From the NCBI GenBank assembly GCA_023374045.1, contig CM041778.1, positions 400,270,438 through 400,334,437 on the forward strand: a stretch of DNA of 64,000 bases, read 5' to 3'. The notes under the pieces are model-generated. The model searched no databases. It worked only from the letters and a program-made list of their open reading frames with translations, and was not told the DNA's origin. The stretch comes from Limonium bicolor (Eukaryota > Streptophyta > Magnoliopsida > Caryophyllales > Plumbaginaceae). Made by a program: the position numbers and the translations under genes. This document shows positions 1 through 8,997 of this stretch, in pieces. Within the stretch, counting starts at the first letter, position 1. Every line of letters starts with the position of its first letter.

Positions 1-300
1 CGGAGATACAGATTCTTCAGAGATACAGATTCTCGCCCCGGAGATATAGATTCTTTAGAGATACAGATTCTCACCCCGAAGATACAGATTCTTCAGAGAT
101 ACAGATTCTCGCCCCGGAGATACAGATTCTTCAGAGATACAGATTCTCACCACGAAGATATAGATTCTTCAGAGATACAGATTCTCATCCATAGATACAG
201 ACTCTTCAGGGATACAGATTCTCACCCGTAGATTCAGATACAGATTCTCACCACGAAGATGCAGATTCTTCACAGATACAAATTCTCACCTGAGTAGAAG
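1..300. repeat. Tandem array, ~38-39 bp unit built of two ~19-bp halves
   Basis: About seven imperfect units repeat the core AGATACAGATTCT twice per unit, the halves separated alternately by TTCAG and a C-rich spacer (CGCCCC or CACCAC). Units decay toward the right edge, and the array runs off the left end of the window. It lies just upstream of another minisatellite and a polypurine tract, so I read it as 3' UTR of a Tat/Ogre-like retrotransposon, a place where tandem arrays are known to arise. Confidence 0.85.
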
Positions 301-473
301 AACTCACCCTCAAGTTTGTCATAAGTCTTACCCACTTCCTTAGCACCTGCCACGTTTGGCACTCTCAAATCTTAACCTTTTACACACACTTCGGAATAGG
401 TTGCGGTCCCTAGATGCACCTAGGTCATACAATTCATCATCACATTAAGCACATTTCACTCATTATAGGTAGT

Positions 474-640
474 CAACGCCTTAGAATAGCTTGACATCAT
501 TTTCATCGTCTAGGTAGTCAACGCCTTAGAATCGCTTGACATTACTTCATCTTATAGGTAGTCAACGCCTTAGAATCACTTGACATCTTCTCATTCTCAC
601 TCATAGGTAGTCGACGCCTTAGAATAGCTCGACGCAATCT
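474..640 (+). repeat. Minisatellite, four units with core AGGTAGTCAACGCCTTAGAA
   Basis: Four units start near 475, 511, 555 and 604, with period about 40-50 bp and variable spacers. The same core is expanded to about fourteen units at 8214-8870, before the 3' LTR of the neighbouring element. Both arrays sit in the same place relative to a polypurine tract, so they are homologous 3' UTR repeats of two related elements. Confidence 0.85.
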
Positions 641-728
641 GCATATAGGGCCTTTTAAGATCCAAAATTTTGGGGTATCACTCAGGCATCAACTAGTCTT
701 TTCATCTTCATTACAAAGCCTAGTTGAC

Positions 729-739
729 GGGGGGCAATC
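729..739 (+). other. Polypurine tract of first gypsy-type element
   Basis: GGGGGGCAATC directly precedes TGTTATACCC, exactly as at 8987-8997 before the second element's 3' LTR. The duplicated context identifies it as the plus-strand priming site and fixes an LTR start at 740. Confidence 0.75.
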
Positions 740-1194
740 TGTTATACCCAAAATTTCAACCCCCCCCTGGAGTGGTCTCTAAGGCATACGTGTTACAAAG
801 GGCAAAGTGGTCAAAATGCACCAATGCAGGATTTCCAAAGGACATTATCGGGGTTTTCTATTTTCATATGACTTGTTCATTATCTCCAAAAACTTCTAAA
901 TATCATAGTCATTATGAAAGGTATTTCATGATTTTCTGATAATATTTATTCTAGAAATTTAGCTTTTAATTCATATTATAAGCTAATTTCTTTCCAAAAT
1001 TGAAATAAAATTGTCACATGGTTACCATGACTACATACAGTCATAAACCTGAAATTATTTTATTGGGAACCTTATCCCAAAATTTAAAAGAGAAATTCAA
1101 TCATTTTTGCAATTTTCTCTCTCCTCCGGAAAATACCGAAATCAAAACAAAATGTCATGCAATTTTAACACAAGATAGAGTTATGTGGACAATA
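740..1194 (+). mobile_element. Truncated LTR of the first Tat/Ogre-like element
   Basis: It begins TGTTATACCCAAAATTTC right after the polypurine tract and shares only its first ~25 bases closely with the LTR at 8998, so it belongs to a related but different subfamily. It has no recognisable LTR end; homology is lost where an 18-bp repeat (1195-1212) begins the chimeric block. Short frames inside look non-coding. Confidence 0.6.
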
Positions 1195-1339
1195 TGCAGA
1201 GACAATACAATAGAAAACGTTTTTTTGACAGAAAATTAAAGTGGAAATTAAAATTACCTAAACTAGGGTTTCGGAGGCAGAATTAGGTCAAATTTTTGAA
1301 AAATTTGCAGAGAGAGAAAATTGCAGAGACAATACAATA
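1195..1339. repeat. 18-bp direct repeat bracketing an inverted LTR scrap
   Basis: TGCAGAGACAATACAATA occurs at 1195-1212 and 1322-1339. Between the copies, about 1217-1297 is the reverse complement of bases ~3309-3390 of the downstream LTR. The repeat suggests the scrap was inserted by a repair or template-switch event that duplicated its edge. Confidence 0.7.
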
Positions 1340-1818
1340 ACGAGCTGAGTTGCACATACTTCCCTAATTTCGACATGCTGATGGGACAGGTAAGAATCAT
1401 GGAAGAAAAGATTCACAAAGGCGAGCTGAAGCTGGAACAACCCAAAGCCCAGGGTGTGAGTATCGAGACCTTTAAGTCAGGACCGGCCAAAGCAGCTCAA
1501 GTTTCATACCAAGTGAGCACCATACAAAAACCTAGTGCTGTAAAGCAGAACATCAAGGCCTCACCCCGATCCAAGAGGTTCTCTGCACCGAGACAGTTTA
1601 CCGACATTGGCCGGCCTCTCAGTCAAGCACTCGTGAAGCTACAAGAGCTAGACCTACTACAACCTCTCACACCTAGCCCTGGGATCACCCAAGCCGGGGA
1701 ACATCTCCATCAGTTCTGCCAGTTTCATCGACTACCAGGACATAGTACTGACGACTGCAGAGCATTGAAGCACAAGATTGAGGACCTTATCGAGCAAGGA
1801 CTCCAGTTTGTCGAGTAG
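1321..1818 (+). pseudogene. gag fragment of a Tat/Ogre-like Ty3/gypsy element
   Basis: The 165-residue frame carries the C-terminal half of a plant gypsy gag. Around residues 90-130 is the conserved FTDIGRPLSQALVKLQEL block followed by LLQPLTPSP, and near residues 131-150 a zinc-knuckle-like CQFHRLPGHSTDDC in which the second Cys of CX2CX4HX4C is His. The same order is seen at 5074-5598. The N-terminal gag part is missing, the start is set by junk sequence, and no protease or polymerase follows. It is wedged between two scraps of inverted LTR, so it is a captured fragment, not a gene of an intact element. Confidence 0.7.
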
Positions 1819-1819
1819 G

Positions 1820-1925
1820 CTAGTGGAATCGAATTTTTTGGATATTGGAATATTTTTAAATTCAATTTCTCGTCAGATTCAATCAGAAATTGCTAGAAAA
1901 TTATTGGAAATTCAAAAAATCTACC
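1820..1925 (-). repeat. Inverted LTR scrap
   Basis: This stretch matches, as reverse complement, bases ~2230-2335 of the downstream 5' LTR (core AAATTGCTAGAAAATTATTG). Together with the scrap at 1217-1297 it marks one inverted LTR whose middle ~970 bases have been replaced by the gag fragment. Confidence 0.75.
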
Positions 1926-2453
1926 CAAAATTTAGTTCTTGATTTTAAACCCAAAATTTTGACCCCCCTGGTTAGGGTCTACGAGGTCTTGGTGTTGTGA
2001 GGGACATTTTAATCAAGTAGTGAGGGATTCCGGCTCGAACGGCGCATCCCATGGCATGAAGGGCAGCTTCGTCATTTTCAGGGGCGTTTTGGTAATCTTT
2101 AGAGGCTCCTGAGACCTCCTATAAGCTTTCTCTTCCTCCAAAGGATGCCCAAATCAATTTAAAATGCTTTGATATTTTAACCCATGATAGAGGATGACAT
2201 TTTAAGCATAATGGCGTTGGAATTTTGATTTTTCGAATTTCCAATAATTTTCTAGCAATTTCCGACTGAATCTGACGAGAAATTCAATCTTAAAATATTC
2301 CAACATTTAAAAATCCGATTCCACTTCAGAAAATTCATAATTTCCATCCTTGACACGTGGTTAAAATTTCACAGCAAAATTCCTTTGGGAATTCACTTAA
2401 CTAAAACATCGAAAAATCTTACTTTTACTAGATTTTCTTTATCTTTAAGAAAG

Positions 2454-2463
2454 TCTATATAAG
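2454..2463 (+). promoter_or_regulatory. TATA box of the 5' LTR
   Basis: TCTATATAAG lies ~500 bases into the LTR, with a duplicate in the 3' LTR (near 9510). It is followed ~30 bases on by a purine-rich start region and a long pyrimidine-rich leader, typical of a plant LTR promoter. Confidence 0.6.
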
Positions 2464-3057
2464 GGGATAGGTTTTTGGATAAAATGAGAACCTCATATGC
2501 TCAAGAACCCTAGAGAGTCAGAAAACACAGCCTCCTCACTCTCTCTCACGTTTTCCAACACCCGGCCACCCAAATCATACCGAAAATCCCCCGAAATCAC
2601 CATCTAAACACGTTTTCCAATCCCCAAAGCATCAATAGTCATCAAAACCCCACAAAAACACCACCAAAACGTGAAGAACAGCAAGAACAACCAACAACCA
2701 GAAGCTTGGGTCGAAATCCTCTCGGGTCTGCCATCAACGGAGCACTCGACGAATCCCGGTGTGAAGAAACGTTGTGAATCCGAAGGTAAAACAGGTAGAA
2801 ACTCCACTTCCCTAATTCTCCACGGTATTATCTGTCTTGCCTCAAAATTTGGGCTCGAACTAACCTTCGTACGCTTCTGTATTGCTGTTTATTCAAGCTT
2901 CTGTCCAATAACTTGTTTACCAAGTTTCGTGCATAATCCGAATTCAAATTGAGAACTTTCGACTACTAACGTATTGTAAATCTTTCAGGCTACACACCCA
3001 TAAAATTTGAGCCGAAAACACCTTCTAGAACAGCCTCAAAGCCGCCGTCCGAGGGCT

Positions 3058-3302
3058 GTCCGCACCCACGGACGTCGTGTCCGGGGTCTCGGACTCCCTG
3101 TCCGTAAGCTCGAACACCCACGGACGGCGGCGGGATTTTTAAAATTTAAAAATTAGGTTTTTTTAATAATGTCCGGGCCCACGGACAGCCTGTCCGAGGC
3201 CCCGGACTTTACAATTTTCTGTTTTCTGTTTAATTCGACTTTTATTGTTATGTAGGTTAACTGGGGTCCGTGGCTTCGGACATTAGGTCCTCGGCTACGG
3301 AC
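3058..3302 (+). repeat. Cluster of seven GTCCG-N6-CGGAC inverted repeats in the LTR leader
   Basis: Units start at 3058, 3079, 3100, 3171, 3192, 3266 and 3287. Each has a 5-bp arm pair with exactly six intervening bases of variable sequence. Two units carry a single arm mutation here (3113 and 3291) that is intact in the 3' LTR copy (about 10110-10355). All lie downstream of the TATA box, so they would be in the transcript. Confidence 0.85.
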
Positions 3303-3735
3303 GGAAACAAAATTTGACCTAATTCTGCCTCTGAAACCCTAGTTTAGGTATTTTAATTTCCACTTTAATTTTCTGTCAAAAAATGCTAAAAAACACAAAA
3401 ACTAGAAGCGCGCACCTAGGTTAAAAAACAACTTTGTAGAAAGCCGTAATTAAACCAAGTAGAGGAAAAACGACCTAGGAGGGGTAATGAAAGTAATTGA
3501 ACCCTAATTGAGTCGAATATCGAGCCCCCGAACCCGAACTCTCCTTTCCTAATTTGATCTAGGTTAAAATTAGGTGGCGACTCATAATAGGTTCCAGTGA
3601 GCTAGCTTAGGTTTTAATAATTATTGTTATATGACATAGTTATTAATCTTAGGCTATAAGTGGACCTAAAACCCGGTTAGATCCTAATCAACTTTAATCA
3701 ACATAGGATAGGGTTTAAAATCGAGGCTCACAGAC

Positions 3736-3754
3736 TGGCGACTCTGCTGGGGAC
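3736..3754 (+). other. Primer binding site, Tat/Ogre type
   Basis: TGGCGACTCTGCTGGGGAC starts four bases after the LTR end. The TGG start (complement of tRNA CCA end) and the rest match the form reported for Ogre/Tat elements, usually assigned to a tRNA-Arg; I could not check the tRNA match. Confidence 0.75.
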
Positions 3755-4767
3755 AAACTTCTTAATTTTAACTTGTTTTAATTTTAAGAAAGAGGGCTTA
3801 ACTTGAAAATGTTTATTTATGGCTTTATTACCCTGTTGGTTTACTTTCATGCGCACTTTAATTTGCTGCACCTTTGCATCATATGAGAGCGAGGGTCCAC
3901 ACAAACCGATTTTACCCCGGGACCCGTTTGAGGGTCCCCTGTCAGGGACTCACACCTTTTAGGTGATGTGAATAAGCGGGGGAAAAGAGGAGGATGTCGT
4001 CTAACCACATCCCCTTAATACCTGGGCTTTAGCCCCAAGCGTTTTCCTGGCAGTGTCCTTACCAAGCCCAATGTTTGGTCATTCAAAGACCCGGCCGTAG
4101 ACGCACACTTAATAGTGATGTGAAAAAAGTGGGGAAGCCCAAAGAGAATAGCGTGCAAGCCCTATTCCTTTGTGGTGACCTGGGGCCAAGCCCCAAGCAC
4201 CTCTCCGGATCGATCCATACCCAAATTGATTTAACCGTCAAGTGAGGACACGTTGAATTTGTGTGGGCCTTGTCTGCTTGTATGATCGGCCCACTTCCCA
4301 GCCTAGAGATTGATAGGAACTTCTCCTACGTCAACCTAGCCCAACCCGAATCGGCAGCACTATGTGTTTGCGGCCCAGAGACCCCGTTTAGTTTAGTTTG
4401 TGAGTCGTTTGGGCTTTGGCCCAAAAGCCTAGACTTAGGTGATTTCTCTTTCGGCCCAACTTGAATTATCAATTTAGTTCTAGGCCCATGAAAAATAAAT
4501 CCACCTAAAGCATTCCATGAAATTCCATCAGGCCTCTTCGTTTCAAGGCCCATTCGGGTGTAGGAAAGCTTTTAACTCGGGCTTTGGCCCAATTTTCTAG
4601 GGTTAGGTGTCATCTTTTAGGCCTAATCAGAATTACTTGACCCAAACAAGCTCTAAATTAGAACGCCATCTTACCAAGTACTCCTTCCCGGCCCAGAACT
4701 TCAGTCTGTTCCTCTTTTATTTTCTGACAGATGGTATTTTGAAAACAGGTAAACTGTCATCACAAGC

Positions 4768-5598
4768 ATGGAGGGAAAAGGAAGGCCAGTTACAACGGAG
4801 GATAGAATGGCAGAGATAGAGCTTAGGCTAAAAGCCATGGGAGGAAGCCGTAGAAGAGTTGAGAAACAGGATCAACTCTCGGGATGCGGACTTTCATGGA
4901 GCCGCTAATACAAGAGAGAATGGTCGAGCTGAACTAGAGGCCATGATGGCTGCTATGGAACGGAGACATGGTGCTGTCAGGGATGCCATGGAGTCGAACT
5001 ACGTCGCAGCAATCGAGGAAATGAAGGCAAAGGCCCTTCCCTGGAGGCCAGACGTCAAGCTCAGGATGCACTAGTGGGTAGGCTTCTTGGTTCTCTTCAC
5101 GACCACATTAAAATCGGCTCCTGTGGAGCCCAAGGATTGCAAGGGAATGTCGAGGAGATTGCCGCAGAACTCAGAACGACAATTGAGAAGATAGAACCGG
5201 ACAATGAGACAACAACTTGCATCCAAAGTTGCACCCGGAAAAGGTCTAGGCAGCATGAGGCGAATGCCGGTCAAAGAGAACCAGGTTGGATCATTGGAGC
5301 AGTAGAACCACCCCGACAGAGCTACCGTCGGAGAGAATTTTCAGACATTGGCCAACCATTAAGCCAGACATTTGCAATGCTCCAAGAACGAAACATGCTA
5401 CAGCCTCTCACTCCCCGACCTGGGGACCCTCAAAAAGGAAGGAATCTAAGTCAGTTCTGTTGGTACCACCAATTACCCGGCCATGATACCAATGCTTGCA
5501 AGGCTTTGAGACACGCAATCCAAGATCTCATCGATCAAGGACATCAATTTCAAGGACATGGGGGTGTAGGCAGGGCATCCATGCCCGAGTCTTATTAG
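4768..5598 (+). pseudogene. gag of the gag-only element, frameshifted
   Basis: An ATG at 4768 opens a frame with charged, coiled-coil-like sequence. Reading continues in a second frame at 4859-5072 (Glu/Ala/Met-rich, MAAMERRHGAVRDAMESNYV), then returns to the first frame at 5074-5598, so at least two compensating frameshifts are present. The last part has FSDIGQPLSQTFAMLQER, LLQPLTPRP-like and the knuckle CWYHQLPGHDTNAC, where His replaces the second Cys. It then gives ALRHAIQDLIDQG, closely matching the fragment at 1321-1818. At ~275 codons it is shorter than full gypsy gag proteins, and no protease follows. Confidence 0.75.
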
Positions 5599-7300
5599 AG
5601 TTTGTAGTCTTTAAGTACTGTTTTGCTTTTCAATTAGGTAGATTTCTTTTTATTAGTCACCTTTTGGCTTTCATAGTAGTTAGTCCCCTTTACTATTCTT
5701 GGTAGCTCCCGAGTTTGTAGTTTCCAACGTTATTTTTACATTGAATAATACATGGTTCCATTTTCACAATTTCCATGCAAAGCATTTTCCAATCAAAACA
5801 AAAAAGCAACCTCATCGCTCCGTCCATACTCACTACAACTCCTCATACAAATACCACCTTCATCATATACACCCCATGTGTCTCACCACTCCACTTTCTC
5901 AACATTTCACCGAATACATAAAACCAAAAATTTGCTCCACTAGATCACCCCATCACCACTCACCATTGTTATTCCACACAACCACTTTCCACAAATAACT
6001 TGGGCATTCTAAGGTTTGTTAAGAAAACCCCACAACAATACTGGGGGCAATCTGAGTTAAGGAATAATGATGTTTATTTCTTTTAAACGTGCAAACAAGT
6101 CTCTGAGTGTACACTTCGCGAGAGTGCCTTGAGCGGTAAAACCAAGAGCGAAAGAGCGTGCCATTTTTACACGACTCCAGGGAGGCCACATTCAAAGGTG
6201 ACGTAAACGGCATGACTCCGACCGAAGGAGATAATTTGTAAATTTACGCTTAAACCTGTGAAAAGTAACAAAGAACGGATACACAACTATTAGGGATGAC
6301 GAAGCACCTAGGAAACAGCACCACACAGCCAAAAGCTTGTGAACCCTGACATTACACCCTAGGCACCCCCGCTGAGCTTTTCATATATGACCTTTTTTAC
6401 AACACTACAAACTCCACAAAATAAGCCAGCCAATGATGAATAACCGACCTGGTGACCAAAGGAAGCAAGGAGCCCGACTTCCGAACAACAACTTCACAAG
6501 TCCAGAGAAGCGAAACTGCTACCAGCATGACGAAATGATCCGCAAATGGTCCCAAAGTGACACAGGATCCAAATGAGCTAGCATCAAAACAGCTCTCAAA
6601 GTTCAAAACCGGGAAACACAAGAACCCCGAAAGGAAAGAAATCCAAAGAAAGGCAAACCTGAAAAGCCTTGAAGAAACCCAGAATTGGAAGAAGGAGAAA
6701 GGATGCAAGGAACAATTCAAAAATCAAGAGCTCCAAGCGAAGTCATCACGAAGTAGCCAGAACGACTTCAGGACAAAGAAAGCAAGTCCGAGAGAAGGTG
6801 CAAGTTGCAGCTTTGGTCACCCTTACAGCTCCACATATCCTAAACATTCCTCCATCGTCCCATTGTCTTTCATTACACCCCATAGCCATGTTATGAGCTC
6901 AAAAGACTTCCGACTTAGTAGTTGTGTATCCGATCATGTGAAAGTAACAGGTTGAACACGTAAATCTAACAAATGTCAAATTCAATGGTTGAGAAGTTGT
7001 GACCGTAAGTGAGAAACGAGTGTAAACACCAAACACGCCGAGTGTAGGTTAGGAAGCACCACATCAAAGCATAAGCCTCGACCCTGTGAGGATGAGACTT
7101 GTTCGCGCGTTTAATCAAAGAAAATACTGGGGGCAATTGATCGTTCCGATCAATTGCCATGAGCTCTAACTCAGATCGTCCTAAGGAAAAATACTGGGGG
7201 CAATTGTTGGTTCCAACAATTGCCATGACAACACCAATTGAAACCTAAAGCTTGAGCACCACCATCCCACCACAGGCATAAACCCTTGCATCCACATCAA
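5599..7300. other. Non-coding interior of the gag-only element
   Basis: I see no pol homology here on either strand; the short frames (for example on the minus strand at 6397-6720) have no recognisable domain. The 15-mer AATACTGGGGGCAAT, resembling a polypurine tract, occurs three times (6037, 7123, 7190). The last two lead into perfect hairpins. Confidence 0.6.
7132..7224 (+). repeat. Two perfect 12-bp hairpins with different arms
   Basis: Bases 7132-7158 form GGCAATTGATCG, loop TTC, and its exact complement. Bases 7199-7224 form GGCAATTGTTGG, loop TT, and its exact complement. The outer eight bases are shared, while the inner arm bases differ on both sides so that pairing is kept. Each is preceded by AATACTGG and GGG. 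They may be duplicated LTR-start remnants, since TG...CA bounds the inner palindrome. Confidence 0.85.
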
Positions 7301-7490
7301 ACATTCTCATGCCCGTCCTAAGCCCTTCCTCCACATCAAATACCCGCAGGCCCGACCTAGGCCCTATCTCCACATTCAAACACCTTCAGGCCCGTCCTAA
7401 GCCCTACCTCTACATCAAAATTCCTCAGGCCCGTCCCAAGCCCTACCAAACATTCATAGGCCCATCACGAGCCCCACCATCTCCAGATTT
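7300..7490 (+). repeat. Tandem array, ~37 bp unit with core AGGCCCGTCCTAAGCCCTA
   Basis: Five imperfect units of CAGGCCCGTCC-AAGCCCT followed by CCTCCACATCAAA-type spacer. The open frame 7309-7497 across it is only a product of the repeat. Confidence 0.75.
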
Positions 7491-7554
7491 GACATAAACC
7501 CTAATCCTTTTACATCCATTTAGACCCACCATACATTTTACTCACTTTCACTTA

Positions 7555-7870
7555 GATCCGTCCTTTAGGCTCGCCATAAGACCTAGAACCATTTTTAGGC
7601 TCGCCATAAGACCTAGTTGCATTCCCTTAGGCTCGTCATAAGACCTAGATCCATCCTTAGGCTCGTAGTAAGACCTAGTTCCAACCCTTAGGCTCGTCAT
7701 AAGACCTAGAACCGTCCTTTAGGCTCGTCATAAGACCTAGTTGCATTCCCTTAGGCTCGTAGTAAGACCTAGCATTACCTTTTAGCTTACCCACTCTCAT
7801 CAAACACATTGCATTCATCTCATTCATATAGGCTCGTCATAAGACCTAGCTGCATTATCCAGGCGCGTCA
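7555..7870 (+). repeat. Tandem array, ~31-33 bp unit with core TTAGGCTCGTCATAAGACCT
   Basis: About ten units, with CGTCATAAGACCTAG alternating with CGTAGTAAGACCTAG and CGCCATAAGACCTAG variants. A second 3' UTR array, different in sequence from its neighbours. Confidence 0.85.
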
Positions 7871-8093
7871 CAAGACCTGGCGACAGAAAGTTGGCGAGGT
7901 GATGGCAATAAATCCTCCTTTTGCGATGTCAACTTATTTTTGGGATCAACGAATGGTGGGCAAAGGCAATAAGTCCCCAGGGTTTTTACCAGGAGTTATC
8001 CCTGCACACCGGCTTAGGGGGCGATGGCAATAAGTCCACATTGGGTCCAGCCAGGAGCATTAGCACGGGTTTCGGTCCCCCAGAAGCATCCGA

Positions 8094-8180
8094 GCATCAT
8101 CAGCATCATCAGCATCATCGGCATCATCAACATCATCGGCATTATCATCAGCATCAGCATCATTTGCATCATTAGCATTT
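8094..8180 (+). repeat. CAT/AGCAT trinucleotide-type microsatellite
   Basis: Interrupted runs of CATCATCAGCATCAT. They create long Met- or His-rich frames on both strands that are not genes. Confidence 0.9.
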
Positions 8181-8213
8181 CAGCATTCTTGCATTTGCAT
8201 CCAGTTTTCACAT

Positions 8214-8870
8214 TCTAGGTAGTCAACGCCTTAGAATAGCTTGACATCATTTTCATCACTTTAGGTGGTCAGCGCCTTAGAATAGCTCGACAGCATATCA
8301 TCATTTCAGGTAGTCAACGCCTTAGAATAGCTTGACATCATTTTCATCACTTTAGGTGGTCAGCGCCTTAGAATAGCTCGACAGCATATCATCATTTCAG
8401 GTAGTCAACGCTTTAGAATAGCTTGACATCATTTTCATCACTTTAGGTAGTCAGCGCCTTAGAATAGCTCAACAGCATATCATCATTTTAGGTAGTCAAC
8501 GCCTTAGAATAGCTTGACATCGTATCATTCTTATAGGTAGTCGGCACCTTAGAATAGTCTGACATTACTTCATTATTACCTTTAGGTAGTCAGCGCCTTA
8601 GAATAGCTCGACAATGCTTTGTAGCTTAGGTAGTCAGCGCCTTAGAATGGCTCGACAATGCTTTGTAGCTTAGGTAGCCAGCGCCTTAGAATGGCTCGAC
8701 AATGCTTTGTAGCTTAGGTAGTCAGCGCCTTAGAATGGCTCGACAATGCTTTGTAGCTTAGGTAGTCAGCGCCTTAGAATGGCTCGACAATGCTTTGTAG
8801 CTTAGGTAGTCAGCGCCTTAGAATGGCTCGACAATGCTTTGTAGCTTAGGTAGTCGGCGCCTCCGAATAG
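8214..8870 (+). repeat. Minisatellite AGGTAGTCAGCGCCTTAGAA, ~14 units
   Basis: Two zones are visible. At 8214-8500 two unit types alternate (CAACGCC...CTTGACATCA and CAGCGCC...CTCGACAGCA), giving a ~90-bp higher-order dimer. At 8600-8850 six copies of a ~44-bp unit ending AATGCTTTGTAGCTT are almost identical. Local homogenisation like this is what a growing satellite shows. The shorter array at 474-640 is its homologue. Confidence 0.9.
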
Positions 8871-8986
8871 CTGGGCATCGTTAACCCGGTTTCGCACAAC
8901 GTGGAGGATTCTGTGGAGTCCAAAATTTTGGGGCACCACTCAAGCATCAACCAGACTTTTCACATTCGTTACAAAGTCCAGTTGAC

Positions 8987-8997
8987 GGGGGGCAATC
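8987..8997 (+). other. Polypurine tract of the gag-only element
   Basis: GGGGGGCAATC immediately precedes the 3' LTR start TGTTATACCC at 8998. Confidence 0.85.

Larger units (their letters stand above)
1949..3732 (+). repeat. 5' LTR of the gag-only element
   Basis: It is collinear with 9004-10786 at about 99% identity by eye. It ends GGCTCACA four bases before the primer site. A TATA box lies at 2455-2462, so transcription would start near 2485 and the downstream half is RNA leader. That leader contains the GTCCG/CGGAC inverted-repeat cluster at 3058-3302. The terminal TGTTAT found in the 3' copy is absent here; the junction runs into the inverted LTR scrap. Confidence 0.9.

Noticed and set aside
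1..640. Regular repeats that might be taken for a CRISPR array
   Set aside because: Spacers are themselves repeats, units lie in a plant retrotransposon 3' UTR before a polypurine tract, and no cas genes exist.
2671..2952. 93-codon frame repeated at 9727-10008
   Set aside because: It is conserved only because it lies in the two LTRs of a young element; no domain and no conservation beyond LTR identity.
8014..8218. Met/His/Ile-rich frames on both strands
   Set aside because: They are translations of a CAT/AGCAT microsatellite in different frames.
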